Shown here piece by piece: positions 51,752 to 60,783 of a stretch of DNA of 64,000 bases; position 1 is the stretch's first letter; each line of letters starts with the position of its first letter. The stretch spans positions 259,374 through 323,373 of the forward strand of contig NZ_VSSS01000024.1 of assembly GCF_008123425.1 (NCBI RefSeq). The letters run 5' to 3'. The stretch comes from Bradyrhizobium rifense (GTDB lineage: Bacteria; Pseudomonadota; Alphaproteobacteria; Rhizobiales; Xanthobacteraceae). A model generated the notes under the pieces. The model saw only the letters and a program-made list of their open reading frames with translations, was not told the origin of the DNA and did not search any database. Both the position numbers and the translations under genes were made by a program.

Positions 51752-52483
51752 CTACATGCCGAGATAATGCTGTCGTATCAGGTCGCTCCGCCGCATCTCC
51801 CCCGGGCTCTCGCCGCGGAATGCGATCTCGCCGTGGACGATCACATAGCCCTTGTCGGCGATCCGCATCGCTTGCGTGAAATTCTGCTCCGCCATCAGCA
51901 CGGTCAGATGATAACGCTCCTTCAGCTGCGCGATCATGTCGATGGTGCGGCTGACGAACAGCGGCGCCAGCCCGACCGACGGCTCGTCGACGATCAAAAT
52001 GCTCGGCGCCGACATCAGCGCGCGCGCCAGCGCCAGCATCTGCTGCTCGCCGCCGCTCATGGTGCCGGCAAGCTGGGCGCGGCGTTCCGCAAGCCGCGGA
52101 AATGCCTCGTAGCAGTAAGCCATGTTGTCCTTCAGCCGCGCCCGCGCCGTCGGACGATAGGCGCCGAGCAGAAGGTTCTCTTCGACCGTCAGGCGCGGAA
52201 ACAGCCGCCGTCCTTCGGGCACCAGCGCGACGCCGAGGTCGACAATCTCCTCGGTCTCCTTGCCGATGAGATCGTGGTCCCTGCCGTCGATGGTCGCGAC
52301 GATGCGTCCCGAGCTCGGCCGCACCACGCCCATGATGGTCTTGATCAGCGTGCTTTTGCCGTTGCCGTTGGTGCCGAGCAGCGTCACCGTCTCGCGGGCG
52401 CCGACGTTCAATGACACGTTGTGGAGAACGCGGACCGCCCCGTAGCCGGCATTGATGTTGTCGATGCGGATGCTACTGGCCAA
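51752..52483 (-). CDS. livF: LIV-type ABC transporter ATP-binding protein LivF
   Basis: 243 aa. Walker A GTNGNGKST (a variant with Thr-Asn-Gly-Asn), signature MSGGEQQM, Walker B ILIVDEP, and LMAEQNFTQAMRIADKGYVI. Overlaps livG by 11 bases, which is common in LIV operons. Second such transporter in the window, with subunits diverged from the first. Confidence 0.93.
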   Translation of the reverse strand: MASSIRIDNINAGYGAVRVLHNVSLNVGARETVTLLGTNGNGKSTLIKTIMGVVRPSSGRIVATIDGRDHDLIGKETEEIVDLGVALVPEGRRLFPRLTVEENLLLGAYRPTARARLKDNMAYCYEAFPRLAERRAQLAGTMSGGEQQMLALARALMSAPSILIVDEPSVGLAPLFVSRTIDMIAQLKERYHLTVLMAEQNFTQAMRIADKGYVIVHGEIAFRGESPGEMRRSDLIRQHYLGM

Positions 52484-53237
52484 GATACGCCCCTATCACC
52501 CGCTCGTCGGCGATCACGTCCTTCGGCGCACCGTCCGCGATCTTTTCGCCGGCGACGAGCACCACGAGCCGCTCCGAAAACGCCATCACCGCGCGCATGA
52601 TGTGCTCGATGAAGATCACGGCAACGCCGCGCTTATTGAGCGCGAGCAGCAGCGCCAGGATCTCGTTCACCTCGGAATGCGACAGGCCGGCGAGCGCCTC
52701 GTCCGAGACCAGCAACGTCGGGTCCGTCGCCATGGCGCGCGCGAGCTCGAGCTTGCGCATCTCGACCTGGGTCAGATCGCCCGGCAGGCGATGCAGCTTG
52801 CCGCCGAGGCCGAACTCGCCGAGCAGCTCCGTGCTGCGCGCCCGGATCTGCTGCTCGGTCAGATGCGTGCCGCCCCGCGCATTGACGGCATAGACCAGCG
52901 GGATGCGAAGATTGTCGAGCAGCGACAGGCTGTGAAACGGCCGCGGCAGCTGGAAGCTGCGGCCAAGCCCGAGCCGCGCGCGCTGATAGGACGAGAGATT
53001 GTCGATCGCCCTGCCCGCGAACGAAATCGAGCCGCCGTCCGTCTTGAGCGCCCCGCACAGGCAGTTGGTCAGCGTGCTCTTGCCCGAGCCGTTGGGGCCG
53101 ATCAGGCCAAGCCGCTCGCCTGGCCGCACCGCGAGGTCGACATTGTTCAACGCGACAAAGCCACCGAAACGCTTGGTGATACCACGGGCATCGAGGATCA
53201 GATCGCTTCCCGTCGCAGCGCTCGCCTCGATCGTCAT
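52473..53237 (-). CDS. livG: LIV-type ABC transporter ATP-binding protein LivG
   Basis: 254 aa. Walker A GPNGSGKST, long insert (ARLGLGRSFQLPRPFHSLSL), signature-like LTQVEMRKLELARAMATDPT (variant in place of LSGGQ), Walker B LLVSDEALAGL in which the usual DEP is DEA, and switch IEHIMRAVM. The Pro-to-Ala change after Walker B is unusual. Overlaps the LivM-type permease by 4 bases. Confidence 0.91.
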   Translation of the reverse strand: MTIEASAATGSDLILDARGITKRFGGFVALNNVDLAVRPGERLGLIGPNGSGKSTLTNCLCGALKTDGGSISFAGRAIDNLSSYQRARLGLGRSFQLPRPFHSLSLLDNLRIPLVYAVNARGGTHLTEQQIRARSTELLGEFGLGGKLHRLPGDLTQVEMRKLELARAMATDPTLLVSDEALAGLSHSEVNEILALLLALNKRGVAVIFIEHIMRAVMAFSERLVVLVAGEKIADGAPKDVIADERVIGAYLGQ

Positions 53238-54232
53238 TGGCTGCTCCGCTTCTCGGTCACGAGCATCGCGGCGAGCGGGTTGGTCTCGGGGTCTGGCTTC
53301 TTGCCGCCCATGGAGCGGATCAATCCCAAAATTCCGTTCGGCGCGGCGATCACGAAGATCACGAGCAGCACGCCGACCACGAGCAGATTGACCGACGACG
53401 AAATCAAGACCGTCATGGCCTGCTGCATGGTGCCGAGCAGGACAGCGCCGATCACCGGCCCGAGCCAGCTCGTGGTGCCCCCGACCAGCGGCATCGCGAC
53501 GCTGTTAACGGTGTAGGCCAGGCTAAACGAGGAGGTCGGCTCGACATAGGTCAAATAGAACGGCAGCGGCGCGCCGGCCATTCCCATCAAGGCGCCGCTG
53601 ATGGCCGCGGCGACCAGCTTCAACCGCAGTACCGGAACGCCGGATGCGGCGGCCGCCGTCTCGTCGTCGCGGATGGCGGCAAGGCCGAAGCCAAAGGTCG
53701 AACGCTCGATGACGCGCGCGATGACAACGGAAGCAACCGCAAGCACCGTCATCAGGAAGAAGAGATAGGCGACATAACTGCCGAACACCGGAACATCGGT
53801 CGGCCGCATGATGTAGATGCCGCGCGAGCCGCCGACATAATCCCAGTTGGTGATGAAGGTCTGGACGACGACGGAGAGCGCCAGCGTTGCGATGGTAAAG
53901 TAGACACCGCGCAGGCGGATCGTCAGGTAGCCCATGGCGAGGCCCACGGCGCCGCAGAGCACACCAGCGATGGGGATGAGTACCGGAATCGGCAGATCAA
54001 GCCATTTGTTCAAAGCGGCTGCGCTGTAGAGCCCGATGGCGAGAAACGCGGTCGTTCCGAAATTGACGTAACCGACATAGCCGCCGAGAATGTTCCAGGC
54101 TGTGGCCAGCACGACGTATTGAAGAACGAAATACGCCGCGAACACATAATATTCGTTGGTCACGAACAGGCTGGCCGCGACCAGCGCGACGCCGACCAGG
54201 CAGGCGAGCAAGATGAAGCGCCCGTTCGACAT
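53234..54232 (-). CDS. livM: LIV-type ABC permease LivM
   Basis: 332 aa from the ATG at 54232, with stop of livH overlapping by one base (TGATG). About nine membrane segments. LivM motifs: FGTTAFLAIGLYSAAALNKW, RLRGVYFTIATLALSVVVQT, GFGLAAIRDDETAAAASGVP. An extension to 54310 is rejected. Confidence 0.92.
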   Translation of the reverse strand: MSNGRFILLACLVGVALVAASLFVTNEYYVFAAYFVLQYVVLATAWNILGGYVGYVNFGTTAFLAIGLYSAAALNKWLDLPIPVLIPIAGVLCGAVGLAMGYLTIRLRGVYFTIATLALSVVVQTFITNWDYVGGSRGIYIMRPTDVPVFGSYVAYLFFLMTVLAVASVVIARVIERSTFGFGLAAIRDDETAAAASGVPVLRLKLVAAAISGALMGMAGAPLPFYLTYVEPTSSFSLAYTVNSVAMPLVGGTTSWLGPVIGAVLLGTMQQAMTVLISSSVNLLVVGVLLVIFVIAAPNGILGLIRSMGGKKPDPETNPLAAMLVTEKRSSQ

Positions 54233-55110
54233 CAAGCTCTCCCGAACAGGCCGGCGGGCCTGACCACCAGTGCGATCAGCAGGAAGCCGAATGCTATCGC
54301 AGGCGACCATGACGGACCGTAGAAGGTTGCCGTGATGCTTTCCGCGACGCCCACGATCACGGCCGCGATGAAGGTGCCCGGCAGCGAGCCGATGCCGCCG
54401 AGCACGCAGATCGCAAATATTCTGCCGATATAGTCGCGGCCCATCGAAGGCTCGACCGGCTGGAGAATGATCAGGAACGCGCCGGCCAGCGACGCGGTCG
54501 CAGTGGACAAACCGAAGGCGATTCGCTTGATGCGAACGGGTGCCGCGCCCATCAGTTGAAGCGCGAACTTGTCCTGTGCCACCGCCATGATGGCACGCCC
54601 GGTGAAGGTGCGCGTGAAGAACAGTTGCAGGCCGATCAGGAGCAGGACGGAGGCCAGGAACGGAATCAGCATCCGGACCGGCAGCGAGACCGGTCCGAAA
54701 TTGTAGGACGGCCCGATATAGGGCGCCTCGACCAGGCGGTAGTCGACGCCGAAGATCAGTTGAAGCCCCACCTCGGTGATGAAGAGCAGGCCGAAGAAGA
54801 ACGCGAGCCCGCGGATCAGCTGCGTGCCGCGCCGCTCGAAGGCGAATTCATAGGCGGTGTAGAGCAGCGTCCCGAGAAAGTAGAACGGGACGGTCGCGAG
54901 CACGCCGACCAGGATCGGATCCAGTCCAAACTGGGCGTTCAGCACATAGGCAATGAACGAGCCGAGCAGAATGAGCGCGGGATGGGCGATATTGCTGATG
55001 CCGAGCATGCCGAACGCGATCGAGATACCGACCGCCATGGCGGCGTAGAAGCCTCCGACGAGAATGCCTGAGACGATGGCATCGAGCAATAATCCTGCGA
55101 CTTGACCCAT
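54232..55110 (-). CDS. livH: LIV-type ABC permease LivH
   Basis: 292 aa with about eight membrane segments. LivH motifs: VSGILVGGFYAAMAVGISIA, FGMLGISNIAHPALILLGSF, GRAIMAVAQDKFALQLMGAA. First gene of the permease pair; the gap of about 100 bases before it suggests a promoter between it and the quinone oxidoreductase gene. Here H and M are separate, unlike the fused permease in the first transporter. Confidence 0.93.
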   Translation of the reverse strand: MGQVAGLLLDAIVSGILVGGFYAAMAVGISIAFGMLGISNIAHPALILLGSFIAYVLNAQFGLDPILVGVLATVPFYFLGTLLYTAYEFAFERRGTQLIRGLAFFFGLLFITEVGLQLIFGVDYRLVEAPYIGPSYNFGPVSLPVRMLIPFLASVLLLIGLQLFFTRTFTGRAIMAVAQDKFALQLMGAAPVRIKRIAFGLSTATASLAGAFLIILQPVEPSMGRDYIGRIFAICVLGGIGSLPGTFIAAVIVGVAESITATFYGPSWSPAIAFGFLLIALVVRPAGLFGRA

Positions 55111-55212
55111 CCGCTGCCGGCCTCCTCCTGTTCACGCACGCAACCGAGATTCTTGTTGTCGTTTTTTCGCGGGTCGCATGGAGGCGGCAGCTGTCCGCCT
55201 CCATCAGAAAAG

Positions 55213-56196
55213 TCAGGGTATCAGCAGCGACGATCCCCGGGTCGATCCGGCCTCGAGATCACGGTGCGCGGCCGCTGCCTCGGACAGTGCGTAGCGATGC
55301 CCGATCATCGGCTTGATGACGCCCTTGCCGACCAGGTCGAACACGGCGGCAGCCGATGCTACCAGATCGTCGCGCGCCGCGATGTAGGTCGCAAGCGTCG
55401 GCCGCGTATAATAGAGAGATCCGTTCTTCTGGAGCAATGCCGCCTCGAGCGGCGGCGGCGCGCCGGTGGTCGCGCCGAAGGTGACGAAGTAGCCGCGCGG
55501 AGCAAGCGAGGCGAGCGTGGCCTCAAAACTGTCCTTGCCGACGGAATCATAGGCAATCGCGACACCCTTGCCGCCGGTCAGCGCCTTCACGCGCTCAGGG
55601 ATGCGTTCCGTCTTGCGGTCGATCACGGCATCGTAGCCGTGCGCGAGCGCGAGCTCAGCCTTCTTCCCACCGCTGGTGACGCCGATCATGCGGGCGCCGA
55701 GATGCTTGCCCCATTGGCCGGCGATCAGGCCGACGCCGCCCGAGGCAGCGTAAAACAGCACCTGCTGCCCCGGCTTGACCGCAACGCAGCGGTTCAAGAG
55801 GTACTCCGCCGTCATACCTTTCATCAGCACGGCCGCTGCGGCTTCGTCACTCACGGATTGCGGAACGGGAACGAGGCGTGCGGCCGGCATCAGCCGATGC
55901 GTCGCATAGGCGCCCGGCGCCGAGCCGCCATAGGCGACGCGGTCACCCACCTTGAAATCGGTCACGCCCTCGCCGACGGCCTCGACCACACCAGCGGCTT
56001 CCGCGCCGAGGCCGGCCGGCAGATCCAGCGCATAGGAGCCGTCGCGGAAATAGACATCGATGAAATTGAGGCCGATCGCGGTCTGCCGCATCAGCACCTC
56101 GCCCTTGCCGGGCGCGGCCAGCTCGACCGTCTCCAGCTTCAGGACATCAGGGCCGCCCTGCGCGGCCATGCGAATTGCCTTGGCTTTCGTACCCAT
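55213..56196 (-). CDS. Quinone oxidoreductase-like MDR protein
   Basis: 327 aa zinc-free medium-chain reductase of the QOR type. N-terminal GroES-like domain with IGLNFIDVYFRDGSYALDLP, then Rossmann fold with VLFYAASGGVGLIAGQWGKH and DAVIDRKTERIPERVKALTG, GVAIAYDSVGKDSFEATLAS. Usually NADPH-dependent reduction of quinones or activated alkenes. C-terminal ALSEAAAAHRDLEAGSTRGS is typical of QOR1. Sits between LIV transporter and cupin genes. Confidence 0.91.
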   Translation of the reverse strand: MGTKAKAIRMAAQGGPDVLKLETVELAAPGKGEVLMRQTAIGLNFIDVYFRDGSYALDLPAGLGAEAAGVVEAVGEGVTDFKVGDRVAYGGSAPGAYATHRLMPAARLVPVPQSVSDEAAAAVLMKGMTAEYLLNRCVAVKPGQQVLFYAASGGVGLIAGQWGKHLGARMIGVTSGGKKAELALAHGYDAVIDRKTERIPERVKALTGGKGVAIAYDSVGKDSFEATLASLAPRGYFVTFGATTGAPPPLEAALLQKNGSLYYTRPTLATYIAARDDLVASAAAVFDLVGKGVIKPMIGHRYALSEAAAAHRDLEAGSTRGSSLLIP

Positions 56197-56227
56197 ACCG
56201 AAATTCCCGTCTGCCGATCCTGCCCGG

Positions 56228-56671
56228 CTATGATGCCATCTTGATGTCAGCGCCCTGCGGAATTTTCAGCCGCACATGGTCGGGCACCGCGAGAGGTTTG
56301 TTGGCGCTGTCGAGGAACTCGACCGTCGTGAACAGCAGATCCGTGGTGCCGATGTTTTCGACCGCATGCACCATGTACTCGCCGGCACCGAAGGCGAGAT
56401 GCCTGGTCTCGCCCTTGTAGTGCTCGACATCGACGATGCGGCCATCCTCGAAATAGCCGCGCGCCTTGCCCGGATTATGCGCGGTCCAGAAATAAGTCAG
56501 CACGTGGCGATGGAAGCCGCAGCGCTTGCCCGGCGCAATCGACAGGTGCCAGACGCGCACGCTATCGGTCTCCGACACCAGCACGCTGCCGACGCAGCCG
56601 CTGTTGCGCCCCTCTTCGTATTCGCGCTGCACTTCGACGGGCCAATGAGCGCGGGGATTCGAGTCCGACAT
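56228..56671 (-). CDS. Cupin-domain protein
   Basis: 147 aa from the ATG at 56671. A single cupin barrel: SIAPGKRCGFHRHVLTYFWT (metal-ligand HRH pair and Thr/Tyr region) and a later MVHAVENIGTTDLLFTTVEF. Likely metal-binding, enzymatic or sensory; the substrate is not deducible. Lies between QOR and alcohol dehydrogenase genes. Confidence 0.83.
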   Translation of the reverse strand: MSDSNPRAHWPVEVQREYEEGRNSGCVGSVLVSETDSVRVWHLSIAPGKRCGFHRHVLTYFWTAHNPGKARGYFEDGRIVDVEHYKGETRHLAFGAGEYMVHAVENIGTTDLLFTTVEFLDSANKPLAVPDHVRLKIPQGADIKMAS

Positions 56672-56717
56672 GAGCCGTTTCCTTCCAGATGCTAGCAATT
56701 GTCGAGGGGCGGCGTCC

Positions 56718-57881
56718 TCACGCCACTTCCTTCCTGGTCTGGGTGACCACGCCGCGGGTCTTGATCACGACCTTGATGGCGTCGTCGATGCGATTGCGCG
56801 CGTAGTGCAGCGCCATGGGCAGATCCGCGAGCGGGAATGTGTGGGTGTGGATCAGCGTGGCGTCGAAACGCTTCTCCGCCATCAGCGCCATGGCGCGGTG
56901 CGTCGCGCTCTTGCCTTCGCCGCGAATGCCGTAGACGTAGATGTTGTTCTTCACGAGCGCGCCGATGTCGGCGAGCACCGGCTCGTGCGGAAACGCGGCG
57001 AGGCAAATCTTGCCGCCGCGATTGACCATCTTGGCGGCTTCGTTGATCGCCGTGTCGGTGCCGGCGCATTCGACGACATAATCAGCGCCGCGGCCGGTCA
57101 TCTCCTTGACGACCGTGACGAGATCCTCGTTGCGCACGTTGACGACGCGATCGGCACCGAGCTTGGTGCCGATGGCAAGGCGGGCGTCACGGGTACCCGA
57201 CAGGATCACCGGGCTCGCGCCGAGCGCTTTCGCAACCGCCACCGCGAGAAGGCCGATCGGACCTGGGCCGGTGACGACCACGCTCTCGCCGGCAACGAGG
57301 CCGCCGAGCTCAGTGAGGCCGTACATCGAGGTGCCGGCGGTGACGACCAGCGTCGCCTCCTCGTCGCTCATGTCGTCGGGCACGCGCGACAGCGTGTTGA
57401 TGTGGTTGACGGCATATTCGGCGAAGCCGCCATCGGTGGTGAACCCGTTGGCGCGATGGCCCTTGTCGACATCGCCGTAGTTCAGGCCGTAGTTGTGGCA
57501 GGACGTATACATGCCCTGCCGGCAGCGCTTGCACTGTCCGCAGCCCGCATGAATCTCGACCGTGACGCGCTCGCCGATCCTGTATTCGTCGACGCCGGGA
57601 CCAAGCGCTGCGACCGTGCCCATATATTCGTGGCCGGGCGTAAAATTCTTGTTGAAGGGCGGGCCGCCCTGGATCAGTGCCGGCGTTCCTTGTTCGATGA
57701 TCTCCAGATCCGTTGCGCAGATCGCAACTGCATCGATGCGTACGAGCACCTCCGCGCGCTTCGGCATCTGCACCGGCTTTTCGCTGAGACGCAGCTGGCC
57801 GGGGTCGCCCAGCACCCAGGCCTTCATCGTGTCAGGAATCGGCATGTCGGTTGACGTGCGAACGCCAGCAACCTCGACCAT
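56718..57881 (-). CDS. Zinc-dependent alcohol dehydrogenase
   Basis: 387 aa from the ATG at 57881. Catalytic zinc ligands: Cys in AICATDLEI and His-Glu in PGHEYMG. Structural zinc lobe CGQCKRCRQGMYTSC (four Cys). NAD-binding GPGPIGLLAVAVAKALGASP. MDR family of threonine/sorbitol-type dehydrogenases. Divergent from the GntR-family gene; the intervening ATTGGT sites make it the likely target. GTG five codons upstream is possible. Confidence 0.91.
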   Translation of the reverse strand: MVEVAGVRTSTDMPIPDTMKAWVLGDPGQLRLSEKPVQMPKRAEVLVRIDAVAICATDLEIIEQGTPALIQGGPPFNKNFTPGHEYMGTVAALGPGVDEYRIGERVTVEIHAGCGQCKRCRQGMYTSCHNYGLNYGDVDKGHRANGFTTDGGFAEYAVNHINTLSRVPDDMSDEEATLVVTAGTSMYGLTELGGLVAGESVVVTGPGPIGLLAVAVAKALGASPVILSGTRDARLAIGTKLGADRVVNVRNEDLVTVVKEMTGRGADYVVECAGTDTAINEAAKMVNRGGKICLAAFPHEPVLADIGALVKNNIYVYGIRGEGKSATHRAMALMAEKRFDATLIHTHTFPLADLPMALHYARNRIDDAIKVVIKTRGVVTQTRKEVA

Positions 57882-57898
57882 CACAACGATCCTCACCT

Positions 57899-57938
57899 AT
57901 TGGTCAACCAATTTTACAATTGGCTTTTTGATTGGTTG
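57899..57938. promoter_or_regulatory. ATTGGT/ACCAAT operator cluster upstream of alcohol dehydrogenase
   Basis: Palindrome ATTGGTCAACCAAT (57899-57912), overlapping CCAAT-N6-ATTGG (57908-57923) and a further half-site ATTGGTTG (57931-57938). The pattern resembles sites of FCD-type GntR regulators such as VanR (ATTGG...CCAAT). It is 18-57 bases from the dehydrogenase start. Confidence 0.75.
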
Positions 57939-58032
57939 AAGCCTCGCTTTCAAATCCGCCGAAGTCAACGCCTAACTTTCATGCCCATCGTTTTGGTCTT
58001 GCATTTGTGAACGCCGCGCGCGTTAAATACGG

Positions 58033-58050
58033 ATTGGTTGATATTGGTTG
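58033..58050 (+). promoter_or_regulatory. Tandem ATTGGTTG half-sites before the GntR gene
   Basis: Two direct copies ATTGGTTG at 58033-58040 and 58043-58050, exactly 10 bp apart, 15-32 bases upstream of the GTG start. Probable autoregulatory site. Confidence 0.65.
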
Positions 58051-58064
58051 CGAGGATTGGACCG

Positions 58065-58709
58065 GTGTTCGATTTGTTGGCCCGATTGACTGAGAGCGGT
58101 CCCGGCACGCGCCTTCCTCCCGAGCGACAACTCGCGGCGCAGTTCGGCGTTTCGCGCAACGAGATCCGCAAGGCGCTCGCACGCCTCGAACTCGACGGCC
58201 GCCTCTCGCGCGAGGTCGGCCGCGGCACATTCATTCGCGCGCCCGCGGACAACGGCAGCGCCAATCTCGCCGCGCTACGCGACAGCACCAGCCCGCGCAA
58301 TGCGATGGAGGCAAGGCTCGTGCTGGAGCCGGAGATCGCCAGCCTCGCCGCGGTCAACGCCACCTTCAAGCAGATCGAAGGCATGCGTGTGCTGGCGCAG
58401 CAGATGCGCGAGGCCGAAACGTGGAAGGACTACGAGACGCTGGACGGGCGGCTGCACCGCCTGATCGCGGAGGCGACCGGAAATCCGCTGCTGTCGGCGA
58501 TCCATCAGACGGTCGACGACGTCCGGCGCGCGGTGGTGTGGCGATGGCTCGATACCAGGCCGGAGCGTCCGCCGGAAGACTACTCCTCCTTTGCCGAGCA
58601 CGACGCGCTGATCGATGCGATCGAGCAGCGCGATCGCATGCGCGCAATGGAGGCGATGCGCCGGCATTTGCGAACCACCGTCGACAAGCTGATGGGAACG
58701 CAGGCCTGA
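58065..58709 (+). CDS. GntR family regulator, FCD type (FadR/VanR-like)
   Basis: 214 aa from GTG at 58065 (FDLLARLTESGPGTRLPPER), behind GCGAGG; earlier TTG codons would add 9 residues. Winged helix: RLPPERQLAAQFGVSRNEIR, KALARLELDGRLSREVGRGT. FCD domain at about 95-205 with the pattern EARLVLEPEIASLAAVNATF and DGRLHRLIAEATGNPLLSAI (probable metal-binding His and Asp). Expected to sense a carboxylate metabolite and repress the adjacent catabolic genes. Confidence 0.9.
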   Translation: MFDLLARLTESGPGTRLPPERQLAAQFGVSRNEIRKALARLELDGRLSREVGRGTFIRAPADNGSANLAALRDSTSPRNAMEARLVLEPEIASLAAVNATFKQIEGMRVLAQQMREAETWKDYETLDGRLHRLIAEATGNPLLSAIHQTVDDVRRAVVWRWLDTRPERPPEDYSSFAEHDALIDAIEQRDRMRAMEAMRRHLRTTVDKLMGTQA

Positions 58710-58740
58710 CGTCCCACATAAAAACAACAAGGTGCCGGCC

Positions 58741-59826
58741 ATGAAACTGGGTTTCTTCACGATGCCGATCCATCCGCTGGAGAAGGACTGGCGACAGTCC
58801 CTGCAGGAGGATCGCGAGGCGTTCCTGCTGGCCGACGAGCTCGGCTTCAGCGAGGCCTATGTCGGCGAGCACGTCACCGACCGCGCCGAGAACATCACCT
58901 CATGCATCGCCTTCCTGGCCTGGATCGCGGCTGCCACAAAGCAGATCAAGCTCGGCACCGGCACTGTCAACATGCCGAACGTTCACCCGGCCACCGTCGC
59001 CGCCACCGTCGCGATGCTGGACCACATGCTCGACGGTCGCCTGATCTTCGGGATCAGCCCGGGCGGCCTGCTCTCGGATGCCGAGCTGTTCGGCACGCTC
59101 GAACGCGATCGCAACGCCATGTTCCTCGAGGCGATCAACCAGGTGCTGCAAATCTGGGCGAGCGAGCCGCCCTACAATATCAAGGGCCAGTTCTGGAACA
59201 TCACGACGGAGAAGACGCTGATGGCCGACATCGGCCAGGGTTTTATCGCGCAGCCCTTGCAGCGGCCGCATCCGCCGATCGTCGTCACCGCCGTCGCGCC
59301 ATTCTCCAAAGGCGTCACCGAGGCCGCCGCGCGCGGCTGGGACCCGATCTCCGCCAACTTCCTGATGCCGATGTGGGTCAAGAGCCACTGGCCGAAATAT
59401 GTCGAGGGCTGCGAGCGCGTCGGCAGGACGGTCGATTCCGGCAACTGGCGCGTGGCCAAGAGCGTGTTCGTCGCCGAGGACATGGCGACCGCCAAGGCCT
59501 ACGCCACCGATCCGGATAGTCCTTACGTTTATTACTACCGCTCCCTCTTCACCAAGCTGAAGCGCAACGGGCGCATCGAGCTGTTCAAGACCCGCCGCGA
59601 CCAGCCGGATGACGAGGTCACACTCGAATCCGTCTGCGAGAAGCTGATCATCTATGGCACGCCCGACAGCGTCGCCGACCGGATCCTGGCGCTTCAGGAG
59701 GAGGTCGGCGAGTTCGGCACTCTGCTCTATGCCGGCAAGGATTGGCGCGATCGCGAGCTCGGGCGCCGCTCGATGATCCTGATGGCCGAGCAGGTGATGC
59801 CGCGCGTCACCGCCGGCAGAAAATAG
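58741..59826 (+). CDS. LLM-class flavin-dependent monooxygenase
   Basis: 361 aa. KLGFFTMPIHPLEKDWRQSL, FSEAYVGEHVTDRAENITSC, IKLGTGTVNMPNVHPATVAA, LIFGISPGGLLSDAELFGT: typical TIM-barrel luciferase-like oxidoreductase, similar to limonene- or RutA-like groups. Uses FMNH2 and oxygen. Thirty-one bases downstream of the GntR gene and 28 before the deacetylase gene, so the three are probably co-transcribed. Confidence 0.9.
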   Translation: MKLGFFTMPIHPLEKDWRQSLQEDREAFLLADELGFSEAYVGEHVTDRAENITSCIAFLAWIAAATKQIKLGTGTVNMPNVHPATVAATVAMLDHMLDGRLIFGISPGGLLSDAELFGTLERDRNAMFLEAINQVLQIWASEPPYNIKGQFWNITTEKTLMADIGQGFIAQPLQRPHPPIVVTAVAPFSKGVTEAAARGWDPISANFLMPMWVKSHWPKYVEGCERVGRTVDSGNWRVAKSVFVAEDMATAKAYATDPDSPYVYYYRSLFTKLKRNGRIELFKTRRDQPDDEVTLESVCEKLIIYGTPDSVADRILALQEEVGEFGTLLYAGKDWRDRELGRRSMILMAEQVMPRVTAGRK

Positions 59827-59854
59827 TTCCAGCTTTTGAGGCAGGAGGCTCACG

Positions 59855-60730
59855 ATGGCCCTCAGTGATCGCATTCCCTATCAGGCCCTGATCGACCGGC
59901 CGAAGCTGAAGCTGCCGAACGGCAAGCGGCTCGCGGTCTGGGTGATCCTCAATGTCGAGGAGTGGCGGATCGAGAACGCAATGCCGCGCGTCGTGCTGAG
60001 CCCGCCGATGGGACAGCCGCTGCTGCCTGACGTGCCGAACTGGTCGTGGCACGAATACGGCATGCGTGCGGGTTTTTGGCGGCAATTCAAGGCGCTAACA
60101 GATCGCAACATGAAGGTGACGCTGGCCGCGAATGCCGATGTCTGCAACGCCTATCCGCGCGTTGCCTCCGCCGCGCGCGAGGCCGGCTTCGAATTCATGG
60201 GCCACGGCTTCATGCAGGGCCCGATGCATAGGCTTCCCGACCAGGCCGATGCAATCAAGCGCTCAGTCGAGACCATTGCAAACTTCACCGGGCGCGCGCC
60301 GCGCTCATGGGAGTCTCCGGGCCTGACCGAGACCGAGGAGACGCTCGACCTGCTGCGCCTCCACGGCATCGAATATGTCGCGGACTGGGTGATCGACGAT
60401 CTGCCGCAGGACATCGCGACGCCGCACGGCACCATCACGACCATCCCCTATACGGTCGAGACCAACGACATCGTCGTCCACGCGCTCCAGCATCTGCCGT
60501 CCGACCAGTTTTTGAAGCGCGGCATCGACCAGTTCGACCGGCTGTATCTCGAAGGCGCAGACAACGCGCGGGTGATGGCGATCTCGATCCATCCCTACAT
60601 CACCGGCGTGCCGCACCGGATCAAATATCTCGAACAGCTGCTCGACTACGTCATCGGCCACGACGGCGTCGCGCTGATGACGGCGAGCGAGATCGGCGAC
60701 TGGTATCGCGCGGAGATGGCGCGGGTCTGA
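59855..60730 (+). CDS. Polysaccharide deacetylase/PuuE-like hydrolase
   Basis: 291 aa, NodB-fold. WVILNVEEWRIENAMPRVVL, then VTLAANADVCNAYPRVASAA, GFEFMGHGFMQGPMHRLPDQ and SWESPGLTETEETLDLLRLH. The metal-binding pattern (Asn/Asp, His-x3-His equivalent) is partly altered: HGF...H. Similar proteins in the PuuE branch hydrolyse cyclic amides such as allantoin. Pairing with the flavin monooxygenase hints at ring cleavage of a nitrogen heterocycle; this is inference. Confidence 0.85.
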   Translation: MALSDRIPYQALIDRPKLKLPNGKRLAVWVILNVEEWRIENAMPRVVLSPPMGQPLLPDVPNWSWHEYGMRAGFWRQFKALTDRNMKVTLAANADVCNAYPRVASAAREAGFEFMGHGFMQGPMHRLPDQADAIKRSVETIANFTGRAPRSWESPGLTETEETLDLLRLHGIEYVADWVIDDLPQDIATPHGTITTIPYTVETNDIVVHALQHLPSDQFLKRGIDQFDRLYLEGADNARVMAISIHPYITGVPHRIKYLEQLLDYVIGHDGVALMTASEIGDWYRAEMARV

Positions 60731-60783
60731 CGCAATCGGACCGCGCCTGCCGGCAGCAGGCTCCTCCTTTGCGCGTTCGCGGC

